Assembly (NCBI RefSeq): GCF_000744285.1
Contig: NZ_JQLQ01000002.1
Location: 434,001-498,000, forward strand
Direction of reading: 5' to 3'
Length of the DNA: 64,000 nt
Origin: Carnobacterium pleistocenium FTR1
GTDB lineage: Bacteria > Bacillota > Bacilli > Lactobacillales > Carnobacteriaceae
The first letter of the stretch is position 1. Every line of letters begins with the position of its first letter. The notes under the pieces are model-generated. The model was not told the DNA's origin. It was given only the letters and a program-made list of their open reading frames with translations, and ran no database searches. A program made the translations under genes and the position numbers. Positions 8,271 to 16,199 of this stretch are shown one piece after another.

Positions 8271-8921
8271 ATGTTAAAAACTTTAAAATTAGGATCAGTC
8301 GTTGGTATTGCTTTGGTAGTATTAGCAGCATGTGGCAGCACAGAAGCACCTGTTGATGATGCAGTAAATTCAACAACTGAATCAACAGCTAGTTCTAGTT
8401 CAATGAGTAGTTCAACAAGCAGTTCAACAACGACAGGAACAGTTGATTCAAGTTCTACATCGTCTGAATCAGAAAAATTTGAAGGGGAAAGTTTTTCAGT
8501 AACACCTGAACAAGCTATTGCTGAATTCCAAGCAGCTTACCCAAATGCAGCTATTTCTTCAATTGATTTTGATAAAGATCAAGGAGAATACACATTTGAA
8601 ATCAATGGTTTTGATGATATGCAAGAAATTGAATGGGAAGTAAATGCTGAGAATGGGGAAGAAATAGAAAATAACACTGAAGAGGAAGCTTCAGACTCTG
8701 ATGATCAAGAATTGATGGTTGATGAATTAATGACCTTTGATGAATTGATTACAAGATCTGAGAAAGAAGCTCCAAATGCTGTACTTATTTCTTGGAACCT
8801 AGAAGCAGATGATGATACAAATATGCCATTGTTTACGGGAGAATTTGAAGAAGGAAACAACGAAGTAGAGGTACATTTAAATGCTGAAACTGGGGAGATT
8901 TTATCTGTAGAAAATGATTAA
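8271..8921 (+). CDS. PepSY-domain lipoprotein with Ser/Thr-rich linker
   Basis: This 216-residue protein has a signal peptide ending in lipobox LAAC (Cys21), so it should be anchored to the outer face of the membrane. Residues about 25-75 are a low-complexity Ser/Thr linker. Two PepSY-like repeats follow, at about 82-140 (TPEQAIAEFQAAYPNA...) and about 155-214 (TFDELITRSEKEAPNA...), each ending in a 'xVxAExGEI' strand. PepSY domains are thought to modulate extracellular peptidases or other exported proteins; the partner is unknown. AGGAG precedes the start and a terminator follows at once, so it is probably monocistronic. Confidence 0.82.
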   Translation: MLKTLKLGSVVGIALVVLAACGSTEAPVDDAVNSTTESTASSSSMSSSTSSSTTTGTVDSSSTSSESEKFEGESFSVTPEQAIAEFQAAYPNAAISSIDFDKDQGEYTFEINGFDDMQEIEWEVNAENGEEIENNTEEEASDSDDQELMVDELMTFDELITRSEKEAPNAVLISWNLEADDDTNMPLFTGEFEEGNNEVEVHLNAETGEILSVEND

Positions 8922-8928
8922 AAGATAC

Positions 8929-8969
8929 AAAAAAACTGTCATCTCTTTTGAGACTAGGCAGTTTTTTTG
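8929..8969 (+). terminator. Rho-independent terminator after the PepSY lipoprotein gene
   Basis: An A-rich arm ending ACTG pairs with CAGT followed by seven T. An inner TCTC/GAGA stem extends the hairpin. Confidence 0.75.
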
Positions 8970-8985
8970 TTATGCTGAATTTTAA

Positions 8986-9014
8986 TTGACATAAACACTT
9001 TATTTAATTATAAT
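8986..9014 (+). promoter_or_regulatory. Perfect consensus sigma-A promoter for fetAB
   Basis: TTGACA (8986-8991), a 17-bp spacer and TATAAT (9009-9014) match the consensus at all twelve positions. A 10-bp direct repeat ATTATAATCA occurs at 9007-9016 (over the -10) and at 9033-9042, 26 bp apart. It is a possible operator for a metal- or peroxide-type regulator. Confidence 0.75.
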
Positions 9015-9065
9015 CAGTATAAATAAATAATTATTATAATCAAAACGACCCTGGGAGGAAAATAA

Positions 9066-9719
9066 ATGAATGCACCACTATTAAAAATTGATCAGTTAGG
9101 TTATGAATCAGAAGGGAAAGTTATTTTAAAAGGTATTAACTTTTTGGTTGAAAAAGGAGAATTTGTGACGATAACTGGACCTTCTGGAAGTGGTAAAAGT
9201 ACGTTGTTAAAAATGATTGCTTCTATGCTATCGCCAACTTCAGGAAGTATTCTTTATCAAAATAAGCGCATTGAAGAGTATGAACCAACTGTTTATCGAA
9301 AAGAAGTTTCTTATTCTTTTCAAACAGCTAGCCTCTTTGGAGAAACTGTAAAAGATAATTTGGCTTTTCCTTATGAAATCAGAAATCAAACGTTTAATGA
9401 ACAAAAAGCCATTTCTGCTTTAAAAGAGGTCGGTTTAGGAAAAGAGTACCTAACAAAATTAGTAACTACTTTGTCTGGTGGAGAAAAACAGCGGATAGCA
9501 TTGATTCGCAATCTATTATTTTTACCTGAAATATTATTATTAGATGAAGTTACAAGTGCATTAGATTCAGCAAACCAAGAAATTATCCGTAAATTGATCC
9601 GTATCATAAATCAAGAACGAGGTGTCACGGTGTTATGGGTGACACATAATCAGACAGAAATCGACCTATCAAATCGGGTTATTCATTTGGTTGAGGGAGA
9701 AATGGAGGAAGCTAAATGA
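9066..9719 (+). CDS. fetA: ABC transporter ATP-binding protein, FetA (YbbL)-like
   Basis: This 217-residue cytoplasmic ATPase has Walker A GPSGSGKS (38-45), the signature LSGGEKQRIAL and Walker B LLLDEVTSALD, then the switch histidine in VTHNQ. Its small size and its partner, an UPF0014 membrane protein overlapping by four bases (ATGA), match the FetAB export system. In E. coli that system is linked to iron export and oxidative-stress tolerance. GGGAGGA precedes the ATG. The iron substrate is inferred from the family, not shown here. Confidence 0.85.
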   Translation: MNAPLLKIDQLGYESEGKVILKGINFLVEKGEFVTITGPSGSGKSTLLKMIASMLSPTSGSILYQNKRIEEYEPTVYRKEVSYSFQTASLFGETVKDNLAFPYEIRNQTFNEQKAISALKEVGLGKEYLTKLVTTLSGGEKQRIALIRNLLFLPEILLLDEVTSALDSANQEIIRKLIRIINQERGVTVLWVTHNQTEIDLSNRVIHLVEGEMEEAK

Positions 9720-10474
9720 ATCTAGCAATTAACAACACGTCATTATTCTTTGCAACTGCGCTAGTTGGGATAGCGTTATTTATTGTTTACAAAGAAAAAT
9801 TAGGCTTAGGCAAAGATATTCTAATAAGTGTTTTACGGGCCGTTATTCAATTGTTTGCAGTTGGGTACTTACTGGGTTATGTTTTTAAACTAGATAATGT
9901 CATTGTGACACTAGCACTTGTTTTAGTGATTATTTTCAATGCCTCTTTTAACGCAGGGAAGAGGAGTAATGGTATATCAAATGCATTTAAAATTTCTTTT
10001 ATTGCCATATTTACTGCAACAGTTTTGACTTTATTGGTTTTGATATTATCAGGTTCTGTTCTATTTATTCCTTCACAAGTGATTCCGATTACAGGAATGA
10101 TTGCTAGTAATTCAATGATTGCAATCAGTATTTCCTACCGAAATTTGAATGCAAAGTTTACTGATCAACGCCAACAAGTCCTAGAGAAGTTAGCTTTAGG
10201 AGCAGATTTAAAACAAGCTTCCGTTTCGATTGTGCGTGATAGTATTCGTGCAGGGATGTCACCAACCATTGATTCAGCAAAAACAATTGGGATTGTTAGT
10301 TTACCAGGGATGATGTCCGGCTTGATGTTTGCTGGTGTCGATCCAACTCATGCAATCAAATATCAAATCATGGTCACGTTCATGTTGCTATCCACAACAA
10401 GTATCGCATCTGTTATCGCAAGTTACATGGCTTATAAAGAATTTTATAACGAACGAAAACAATTGAAGAACTAA
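9716..10474 (+). CDS. fetB: ABC transporter permease, FetB (YbbM, UPF0014) family
   Basis: This 252-residue protein has about seven hydrophobic spans, the usual size of UPF0014 permeases. Characteristic blocks are GNxI-type helices, the cytoplasmic EKLALGADLKQAS loop that should contact the ATPase, and the conserved segment TIDSAKTIGIVSLPGMMSG. It starts within the fetA stop codon (ATGA overlap), so the two genes are translationally coupled. A terminator follows. Confidence 0.85.
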   Translation: MNLAINNTSLFFATALVGIALFIVYKEKLGLGKDILISVLRAVIQLFAVGYLLGYVFKLDNVIVTLALVLVIIFNASFNAGKRSNGISNAFKISFIAIFTATVLTLLVLILSGSVLFIPSQVIPITGMIASNSMIAISISYRNLNAKFTDQRQQVLEKLALGADLKQASVSIVRDSIRAGMSPTIDSAKTIGIVSLPGMMSGLMFAGVDPTHAIKYQIMVTFMLLSTTSIASVIASYMAYKEFYNERKQLKN

Positions 10475-10476
10475 AC

Positions 10477-10510
10477 AAAAAAAGCTGATCTGCATTAGAT
10501 CAGCTTTTTT
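10477..10510. terminator. Bidirectional terminator between fetB and degV
   Basis: AAAAAAAGCTGATCT pairs with AGATCAGCTTTTTT around GCATT. A-run and T-run on both flanks allow it to serve fetB on the + strand and degV on the - strand. Confidence 0.85.
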
Positions 10511-10554
10511 GCTTAATTCTATTGTTGGCTCAGTATCACATAAATCGTATGAAC

Positions 10555-11400
10555 TTATTTTTCTAATAAAAATTGGACAGAGATGGCTTCAGGACCAGCA
10601 TGAGTCATTACACTAGGACTTGCATAAGAAACCATCGGTTCAATATGAGGAAAAGTTGTTTTCAACATATCTAAAATAGTAGTTGAGTAATCGCTCATAC
10701 CAACATGTGTGAAGCCGATAGCACTTACTTTTTTAGGAGCATCATGTAACGTTTGGCAAATTTCCTTATAGCGTTTTACAATTGATTTCGTGCCACGTCC
10801 TTTTGAATCTGAATGAAGTTTTCCATCTGTCATTTGTAAAGTAGCTTTGATATCCATTAAGGAAGTCAGTTTGCCCATCGTTTTACCTATTCGACCGCCT
10901 TTTATCATATTTTCAAGATTTGCAATGCTGATATAAAGGATCGTTCTAGATTTTATATTTTCTAAATGAGCTAGCATTTCTTCCATTGAGGAAGCAAGGT
11001 TAGCAAATTCAGCAGCTGCAAGTACTTGAAAAGCCATACCCCGGGCGCAAAATTGAGAATCGATGACTGTTACTTTACCATCAGCTAAATCCGCTGCTTG
11101 ATGTGCTGAATGGACAGTTCCACTTAATGTTTCAGTCACATGAATAGATAAAACTTCACTCCCATCAGCCGTTAAAGCATTATAGGCAGTTAAAAATTTT
11201 CCAACAGGTGGTTGAGAGGATTTTGGCAGCTCAGCTGCTTGTTTCATTTTTTGTAAAAATACTTCGTTTGTTATTTCAATATCATCATGATAGACTACGT
11301 TTTCAATCATAGAAGATAACGGAATAATCTGAATACCATAACGAGCTACTTCTTCATCAGTTAATTCGACTGTTGAATCGGTTACAATTTTTAATTTCAT
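10555..11400 (-). CDS. DegV-family fatty-acid-binding protein
   Basis: This 281-residue protein opens MKLKIVTDSTVELTDEEV, the DegV signature. Further family blocks are SSQPPVGKF, the lipid-headgroup loop IHVTETLSGTVHSA and the conserved ENMIKGGRIGK. DegV proteins hold a fatty acid and work as FakB-type partners of the fatty acid kinase FakA; that kinase is not in this window. The start has AAGGAG on the minus strand. It is transcribed alone between two terminators. Confidence 0.88.
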   Translation of the reverse strand: MKLKIVTDSTVELTDEEVARYGIQIIPLSSMIENVVYHDDIEITNEVFLQKMKQAAELPKSSQPPVGKFLTAYNALTADGSEVLSIHVTETLSGTVHSAHQAADLADGKVTVIDSQFCARGMAFQVLAAAEFANLASSMEEMLAHLENIKSRTILYISIANLENMIKGGRIGKTMGKLTSLMDIKATLQMTDGKLHSDSKGRGTKSIVKRYKEICQTLHDAPKKVSAIGFTHVGMSDYSTTILDMLKTTFPHIEPMVSYASPSVMTHAGPEAISVQFLLEK

Positions 11401-11489
11401 TGAATATTCTCCTTAAAATAAGTTGTAAGTTGAGTATATAGTAAAACTCCTAAGAAAAATATAAATTATTATCAAAAAATAACTTTAAT

Positions 11490-11530
11490 AAAAAAAACGC
11501 TACCTTTCACTTAGCTGAAAGGTAGCGTTT
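11490..11530 (-). terminator. Rho-independent terminator after the minus-strand oppA-like gene
   Basis: Read on the minus strand, ACGCTACCTTTCA pairs with TGAAAGGTAGCGT and is followed by a run of eight or more T. It lies 22 bases beyond the stop codon of the substrate-binding lipoprotein gene. Confidence 0.85.
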
Positions 11531-11551
11531 GTAGATTAGGTTTAAATTAAG

Positions 11552-13195
11552 TTATTCCATTTGAGTATTATCAATGGAAGCATATTTAAAACTTCTGCTA
11601 CCAAATACAGGACGGTAAATATCTTTCACATAAGGTTTTTCAAGATACGCTTCAGCTGTTTGATAAATTGGAACATCGACATAATGTTCGCCCAAAGCTA
11701 CTTTTTCAATTTCAATCAATGAATTCCATCTTGCTGAGGTATCATTGTATTGTTGGTTGCTTTGATCCACAAGAGCATCGATATCCTCGAACGAATAATT
11801 GCCTCGGTTGATATCTGTGTCAAAACGTTCAACAAAATTGATTGGATCTGCAAAATCAGCTAACCAGTAAGAAGTAGCAATTTGGTAATTTCCTGATTTA
11901 ATATTGTCTAGTCGTGAATTATCTGGCATTTGACGAATAGCAATCGTTAAACCGGGTAAGTTATTTTGCAACTCACTTTGAATAAATTCAGCTAATTTTT
12001 TGCTGTCTTCAGAATCAGAAGTTGTCAATTCCAATGAGAAGGTATCTGTGCCTAATTCTTCTAAACCTGCTTGCCAAGCTGCTTGAGCCGTTTCTATATC
12101 AGATTCAACAATATTTCCAGCATCTGCGCGGAAATCAACGCCTGTTTCTGGGTTCTTAGCTAATCCATTTGGAACATGGCCAAAAATAGGTTGAGATCCA
12201 TCTAACAGAACATTATCTGTAAACCCTTGACGGTCAATGGCATAAGATAAGGCCTTCCGAATATTTTCATTCGCTAATTCGGGTACGTCATGATTAACTT
12301 CAATATAATAAATCCATGCCTTGTCATTTGTTTTAAAATCAGCATTTTCTGTGTATTGAGCAACAAAATCACCAGATAAAGAAATTGAATCTAAATCACC
12401 GGATTCATATAAATTAAGCCCAGTACCGACTTCTTTGACAACTTGTGTAGTGATCTCATCTAATTTAACAGTATCTTCATCCCAATATTCGTCGTTTTTT
12501 TGATACGTCCAAGAATCCCCAGAAGCAGAATTCCAGTCAGCTAAAGTAAAGGGACCATTATAAATAGCATTTTCTGCATTTAATCCATAATTTTCACCTT
12601 GTTCGGTCACAAAAGCTTCATTTTGAGGGAAATAACAAGGAATCGTTAAAACGTCAAGAAAATAAGGAACCGGTCTTTCTAATGTTACTTCTAAGGTTTT
12701 TTCATCTAGAGCAACAACACCCAATTCATCAACTTCCGCTTCGCCATTTAAAATAGCTTCAGCATTATTTACAATACCTGAAAATAGATAAGCATATCCG
12801 GATCTGTTCTCGGGATTTACCATTCTTTTCCATGCGAAAACAAAATCATCTGCGGTAACGGGGGTCCCGTTTGACCAATTAGCATCTTCTTGAATAGTAA
12901 AGGTATACGTACTTCCATCTTCTGATACTTCAGGCATAGAAGCTGCATTTCCAGGTACTAAATTCCCATCAAGATCATAAGTGACTAAACCTTCAAAAAC
13001 ATTATTCATTGGTGTGAAATTAGTAGTGGATATCGTGGTATCCATTGTATCCATTTCTGATTCAGCAGCTAAATGTAGCACTTGCTGTTCTTCACCAGTG
13101 TCTTCTGTGCTTTCTTGTTCTGTATTCCCACAGGCACTTAATACTGCAAGTGAAGTAAAAGATAGTAATCCTAAATTATAAAATTTCATTTTCAT
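11552..13195 (-). CDS. Oligopeptide ABC transporter substrate-binding lipoprotein (OppA-like)
   Basis: This 547-residue SBP_bac_5 protein has a signal peptide with lipobox LSAC (Cys22) and the family's WSNGTPVTADDFVFAWKR, YNGPF and ALSYAIDRQ blocks. It would catch extracellular peptides for an Opp importer, but no permease or ATPase genes are adjacent, so it is an orphan receptor sharing membrane components encoded elsewhere. I placed the start at ATG 13195, behind GGGGGAT and directly before the signal peptide. The frame stays open 71 codons further upstream, but that part has no ribosome site and no sense as a secretion signal. Confidence 0.9.
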   Translation of the reverse strand: MKMKFYNLGLLSFTSLAVLSACGNTEQESTEDTGEEQQVLHLAAESEMDTMDTTISTTNFTPMNNVFEGLVTYDLDGNLVPGNAASMPEVSEDGSTYTFTIQEDANWSNGTPVTADDFVFAWKRMVNPENRSGYAYLFSGIVNNAEAILNGEAEVDELGVVALDEKTLEVTLERPVPYFLDVLTIPCYFPQNEAFVTEQGENYGLNAENAIYNGPFTLADWNSASGDSWTYQKNDEYWDEDTVKLDEITTQVVKEVGTGLNLYESGDLDSISLSGDFVAQYTENADFKTNDKAWIYYIEVNHDVPELANENIRKALSYAIDRQGFTDNVLLDGSQPIFGHVPNGLAKNPETGVDFRADAGNIVESDIETAQAAWQAGLEELGTDTFSLELTTSDSEDSKKLAEFIQSELQNNLPGLTIAIRQMPDNSRLDNIKSGNYQIATSYWLADFADPINFVERFDTDINRGNYSFEDIDALVDQSNQQYNDTSARWNSLIEIEKVALGEHYVDVPIYQTAEAYLEKPYVKDIYRPVFGSRSFKYASIDNTQME

Positions 13196-13481
13196 ATGTG
13201 TATCCCCCTTTAAATCAACCAATCCTTTTTGTATACCAATTTCATGTTGTCTCTTTATTATATCACTTCTAATCTTTTTTTGAACAGAAATCGTACCTAG
13301 ACAAATGAAAGATTTTCTAAGATAGAATAGTGCGAAATAGCTGACGAAAATAAAAAGAACATTTTCTTTTAAAATGGACACAAAAAAAGTGCTCTTTATA
13401 AAATCCATTTCATTTTGAAGCGATTCTTTTATTTGATATGATTAAGAAAATAAAAGCAAAAGATGAAAGGTGTGGAAATGA

Positions 13482-13650
13482 ATGGAAAAAATTCAGGGAG
13501 TTTACCCAACACTTGGACAAACAACAGCGAAAGTTGAACAGTTGTTAAAAGAAGGCTACAGGTCTGACAATATTACTATAGCTAGTAGAAGACACCTCTC
13601 GTGATGATACTCCCGCGGATTCTGATCCATCAAATGTAGGAAATAAGTAA
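13482..13650 (+). pseudogene. Remnant of a YflT-like general stress protein
   Basis: The frame from ATG 13482 reads MEKIQGVYPTLGQTTAKVEQ and continues LLKEGYRSDNITIAS, which looks like the start of the short general-stress (GSP-17M/YflT) domain. It shifts frame near 13598 and meets a stop. The next frame reads VEDTSRDDTPADSDPSNVGN to a TAA at 13648, resembling an acidic C-terminal tail. The middle is missing, so I read this as an internally deleted, frameshifted gene. The rest of the 13196-13758 gap is AT-rich with no other gene I can support. Confidence 0.55.
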
Positions 13651-13758
13651 AAAAATAAACAGCATCAGTAAGTAGCTGTACTTTAAAATACTAAAAAGTT
13701 ACATAAGAAGGTTTAGCTTTTTTTAGTGTTTCAGTAACTAAGACGAGGAGGAAAGACT

Positions 13759-14265
13759 ATGCTTTTTGTAATTGATATGCAAAATGATTTTGTGATTGAA
13801 AAAAGAGGACTTCTTTCAGTGCCAAATGCCGAAAAGTTGATACCTGAGATAATAAAAGAAATAAAAGAGCAAGAAAATAAAGGGGAACCTATTTATTACA
13901 CTTTGAATCAACACAACATAGAAGATGATAATCGATCAGATGCAGAAAAGAGATGGGGATTAGAGTTAGTAGAGCCATTAAAAGAAGCGTTAAAAAAGCA
14001 TAATGTCTTAAAAAAGAAATTCCACTCGATTTCACCTGAAGAAGCGGAGAAACTAAGGAACCAATATGACGATGATCCTGATAGAGTCATTGAATTTGTA
14101 GGTATTGAAACAAATGTGTGTGTATTATCTAATGCTATTATGCTACACAGTTCCTTTCCACTGGCTAGTATCTGTGTACTTGAAGACTTATGTACAGGAA
14201 CTACTAAAGAACTGCATAATAAAACATTAGAGGTAATGAAGAGTTTAAAAATAGAAATCTACTGA
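13759..14265 (+). CDS. Isochorismatase-family cysteine hydrolase
   Basis: This 168-residue protein has the family's catalytic triad in order: Asp6 (FVIDMQNDF), a lysine at 86/87 (LKKKFHS) and Cys121 (GIETNVCVLSNA, with the cis-peptide-type preceding residues). Members hydrolyse amide or vinyl-ether bonds, for example nicotinamide to nicotinate. The sequence does not discriminate between these. It stands alone, with GAGGAGG upstream. Nicotinamidase is possible, but the metal-binding Asp/His set is not clear enough to call it pncA. Confidence 0.82.
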   Translation: MLFVIDMQNDFVIEKRGLLSVPNAEKLIPEIIKEIKEQENKGEPIYYTLNQHNIEDDNRSDAEKRWGLELVEPLKEALKKHNVLKKKFHSISPEEAEKLRNQYDDDPDRVIEFVGIETNVCVLSNAIMLHSSFPLASICVLEDLCTGTTKELHNKTLEVMKSLKIEIY

Positions 14266-14409
14266 TAAATTAGAATCAAAACATATCATGAAAAATTGAA
14301 ATCATAACTAATAGTTCAATGTACTGGACAACTATCAGTTATATGGTACTATTTTCTCGTAATAAAGAGGTGTAAAAAATGCCTTAAGGAAAGAAGGAAG
14401 GGGTAGCTA

Positions 14410-14751
14410 GTGTTAGTTAAATATAGAAATAGCCAGAATAAATTGGCTCTAGGTTTACTGTCGCTAATGCCAAAAGAGCATGAATTGAAGTACCTCCAAC
14501 AAACGATGCAACGTTATCAGCAGAACCGTAATTGGGAAATGTATTTCTGGCAGGAAAAAGAAAAATATATAGGTATCATCGGTATTGAAGTACAAGAAAA
14601 AGAATTCGTAATTCGCCATTTAGCTGTCTTACCCTCCTTTAGAGGTGAAGGAGTCGGTAGAGCCATAATAAGTGAAACACAAAAAATATATGGTGGGTAC
14701 AAAATGTCTGCTGTTGATGAAATAGAAGCGTTTATAAAAGCTATTTACTAG
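14410..14751 (+). CDS. GNAT-family acetyltransferase, RibT-like
   Basis: This 113-residue protein starts at GTG behind GAAGGGG. It opens MLVKYRNSQNKLALGLLSLM, close in pattern to RibT of Bacillus riboflavin operons. The GNAT acetyl-CoA loop is visible as LAVLPSFRGEGVGRAI (Q/RxxGxG/A), preceded by the beta strand EFVIRHLAV. The acceptor substrate is unknown. No riboflavin genes are near, so it is an orphan here. The family fold is well supported; the RibT subgroup rests on overall pattern. Confidence 0.72.
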   Translation: MLVKYRNSQNKLALGLLSLMPKEHELKYLQQTMQRYQQNRNWEMYFWQEKEKYIGIIGIEVQEKEFVIRHLAVLPSFRGEGVGRAIISETQKIYGGYKMSAVDEIEAFIKAIY

Positions 14752-14868
14752 GTGTGGAAAAATCAGGTTGTTACTTTTGCTTTTAAATAGTTAGCACGGT
14801 AAGCTTTCAGCAAGTAGAACACTATATACAGCTAGGCAGTTAATGTGATTCGCCTTCAGCAATAAAAA

Positions 14869-15058
14869 ATAGAAAAAAGAGGAAATGTAGTTGCCACAAT
14901 CGCTGACTCTGGAGCAGCTGCAATGATTTTATGGATCTACCTTACTTCAATGGATTATGGTCTTGATTCCAGCTGTTTTAATTGGCGGTGGAGAATGGTT
15001 CTTCCATTATTGGTTATTAAAACAAGTTGTCGTACCGGCTGAAAGAACAATGAAATAA
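14869..15058 (+). pseudogene. Frameshifted C-terminal fragment of an unidentified membrane protein
   Basis: From 14869 one frame reads IEKRGNVVATIADSGAAAMI then LW. After a shift near 14930 a second frame gives LLQWIMVLIPAVLIGGGEWF and continues to PAERTMK and a stop at 15056-15058. The two parts look like one amphipathic-to-hydrophobic C-terminus split by a frameshift, with no start codon or ribosome site. I do not recognise the family. The remainder of 14752-15234 holds no other coding signal besides the terminator at 15081. Confidence 0.45.
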
Positions 15059-15080
15059 CTTTAACAATCTTAATTAAAAT

Positions 15081-15116
15081 AAAAAGTTTGGGATAATAGA
15101 CATTCCAAACTTTTTT
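15081..15116 (+). terminator. Rho-independent terminator after the membrane-protein remnant
   Basis: AAAAAGTTTGG pairs with CCAAACTTTTTT around a 13-nt loop. It is probably the old terminator of the decayed gene upstream. Confidence 0.8.
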
Positions 15117-15234
15117 GCATAGCCAATCAAAAATTTGATTTATTCAATAGATAAGGAAAAATAGATTATCTTGACAATTCTAAGTGAATAACTCATGCTG
15201 AATAAAAAGAATAAGTTAGTGTGAAAGGGAAAAA

Positions 15235-16155
15235 ATGAATCCATTATTTAGAATCATATTAAAGTTGCTCTCATCACCAAAAATAAATATGCAAGAAGAT
15301 TACGTGTTGGTAAGAAAAGTGCAACAACTCTTTTCGTCTAAACCTAAAAAAGGGTACCGAGTATTAGACAAGAAAATTTATTCAAAGGATCGATCGCACG
15401 ATATTCCAGTACGTATTTTTTATCCAAAAGAACCATTAAATGAAGATGTTCTAGTTTTCTTTCATGGAGGTGGATGGGTAATTGGGGATATTGATACATA
15501 CACACCAGCGTGTATAAATATGGCTGATTTAACTGGGAGAGTAGTGTATTCAGTTGATTATCGGCTAGCTCCTGAGCACCCGTATCCATCTGGTCTAGAA
15601 GATTGTTACCGAGTAGCAGAAACCTTGATGACTCATCTAGAACTAGCCGGATTAATGGAAGCTTCACAAATCACGTTGATTGGAGATTCAGCCGGAGGAA
15701 ATCTAGTAGCAGCTGTTTCGTTAATGTTGAGAGATAGAGGGAAAACGGTCCCAGCTAAGCAGGTTTTACTTTACCCGGTTACTTACTGGGATCATACAGA
15801 GAACTCCCCATTTGAATCCATTCGTACAAATGGGTATGAATACGGCTTAACAGCTAAAAAAGTCCAGGAATATATGGAAATGTATGAACCTGATCTAACC
15901 AATCGTAAAAATCCATATATTTCACCACTGATGGCCGAAGATTTAACACAGCAACCTAAAACACTAGTTATTACAGCTGAATTTGATCCATTGCGTGATG
16001 AAGGAGAAATGTACGGCATAGCTCTAAAAGAAGCTGGGAATGATGTAGTTATTCAACGCATCGGAGGGACCGTACATGGTTTTATTAACTATCCTAAAAT
16101 TGTAGTCCCTGTGACGGCTGCTTATCAAGCTATAAACAATTTTTTGAATGCGTAG
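15235..16155 (+). CDS. Alpha/beta hydrolase, HSL-type esterase
   Basis: This 306-residue enzyme belongs to the hormone-sensitive-lipase esterases. It has the oxyanion motif HGGGW (77-81), nucleophile Ser152 in GDSAGGN, Asp251 in TAEFDPLRDEG and His281 in GTVHGF, so the triad is complete. There is no signal peptide, so it acts in the cytoplasm on short acyl esters. It begins a three-gene unit with a condensation-fold protein (44 bases on) and a zinc-ribbon membrane protein. This suggests that it handles an ester or lipid product made by those neighbours. Confidence 0.87.
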   Translation: MNPLFRIILKLLSSPKINMQEDYVLVRKVQQLFSSKPKKGYRVLDKKIYSKDRSHDIPVRIFYPKEPLNEDVLVFFHGGGWVIGDIDTYTPACINMADLTGRVVYSVDYRLAPEHPYPSGLEDCYRVAETLMTHLELAGLMEASQITLIGDSAGGNLVAAVSLMLRDRGKTVPAKQVLLYPVTYWDHTENSPFESIRTNGYEYGLTAKKVQEYMEMYEPDLTNRKNPYISPLMAEDLTQQPKTLVITAEFDPLRDEGEMYGIALKEAGNDVVIQRIGGTVHGFINYPKIVVPVTAAYQAINNFLNA

Positions 16156-16199
16156 TAGACTAAAACAGTGGAATTTAGTAGAGCAAAGGAGAAAGAAAT

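Noticed and set aside
13196-13408. 71-codon N-terminal extension of the minus-strand OppA-like protein
   Set aside because: The lipoprotein signal and ribosome site at 13195-13211 show the true start; an extension would bury the signal peptide.
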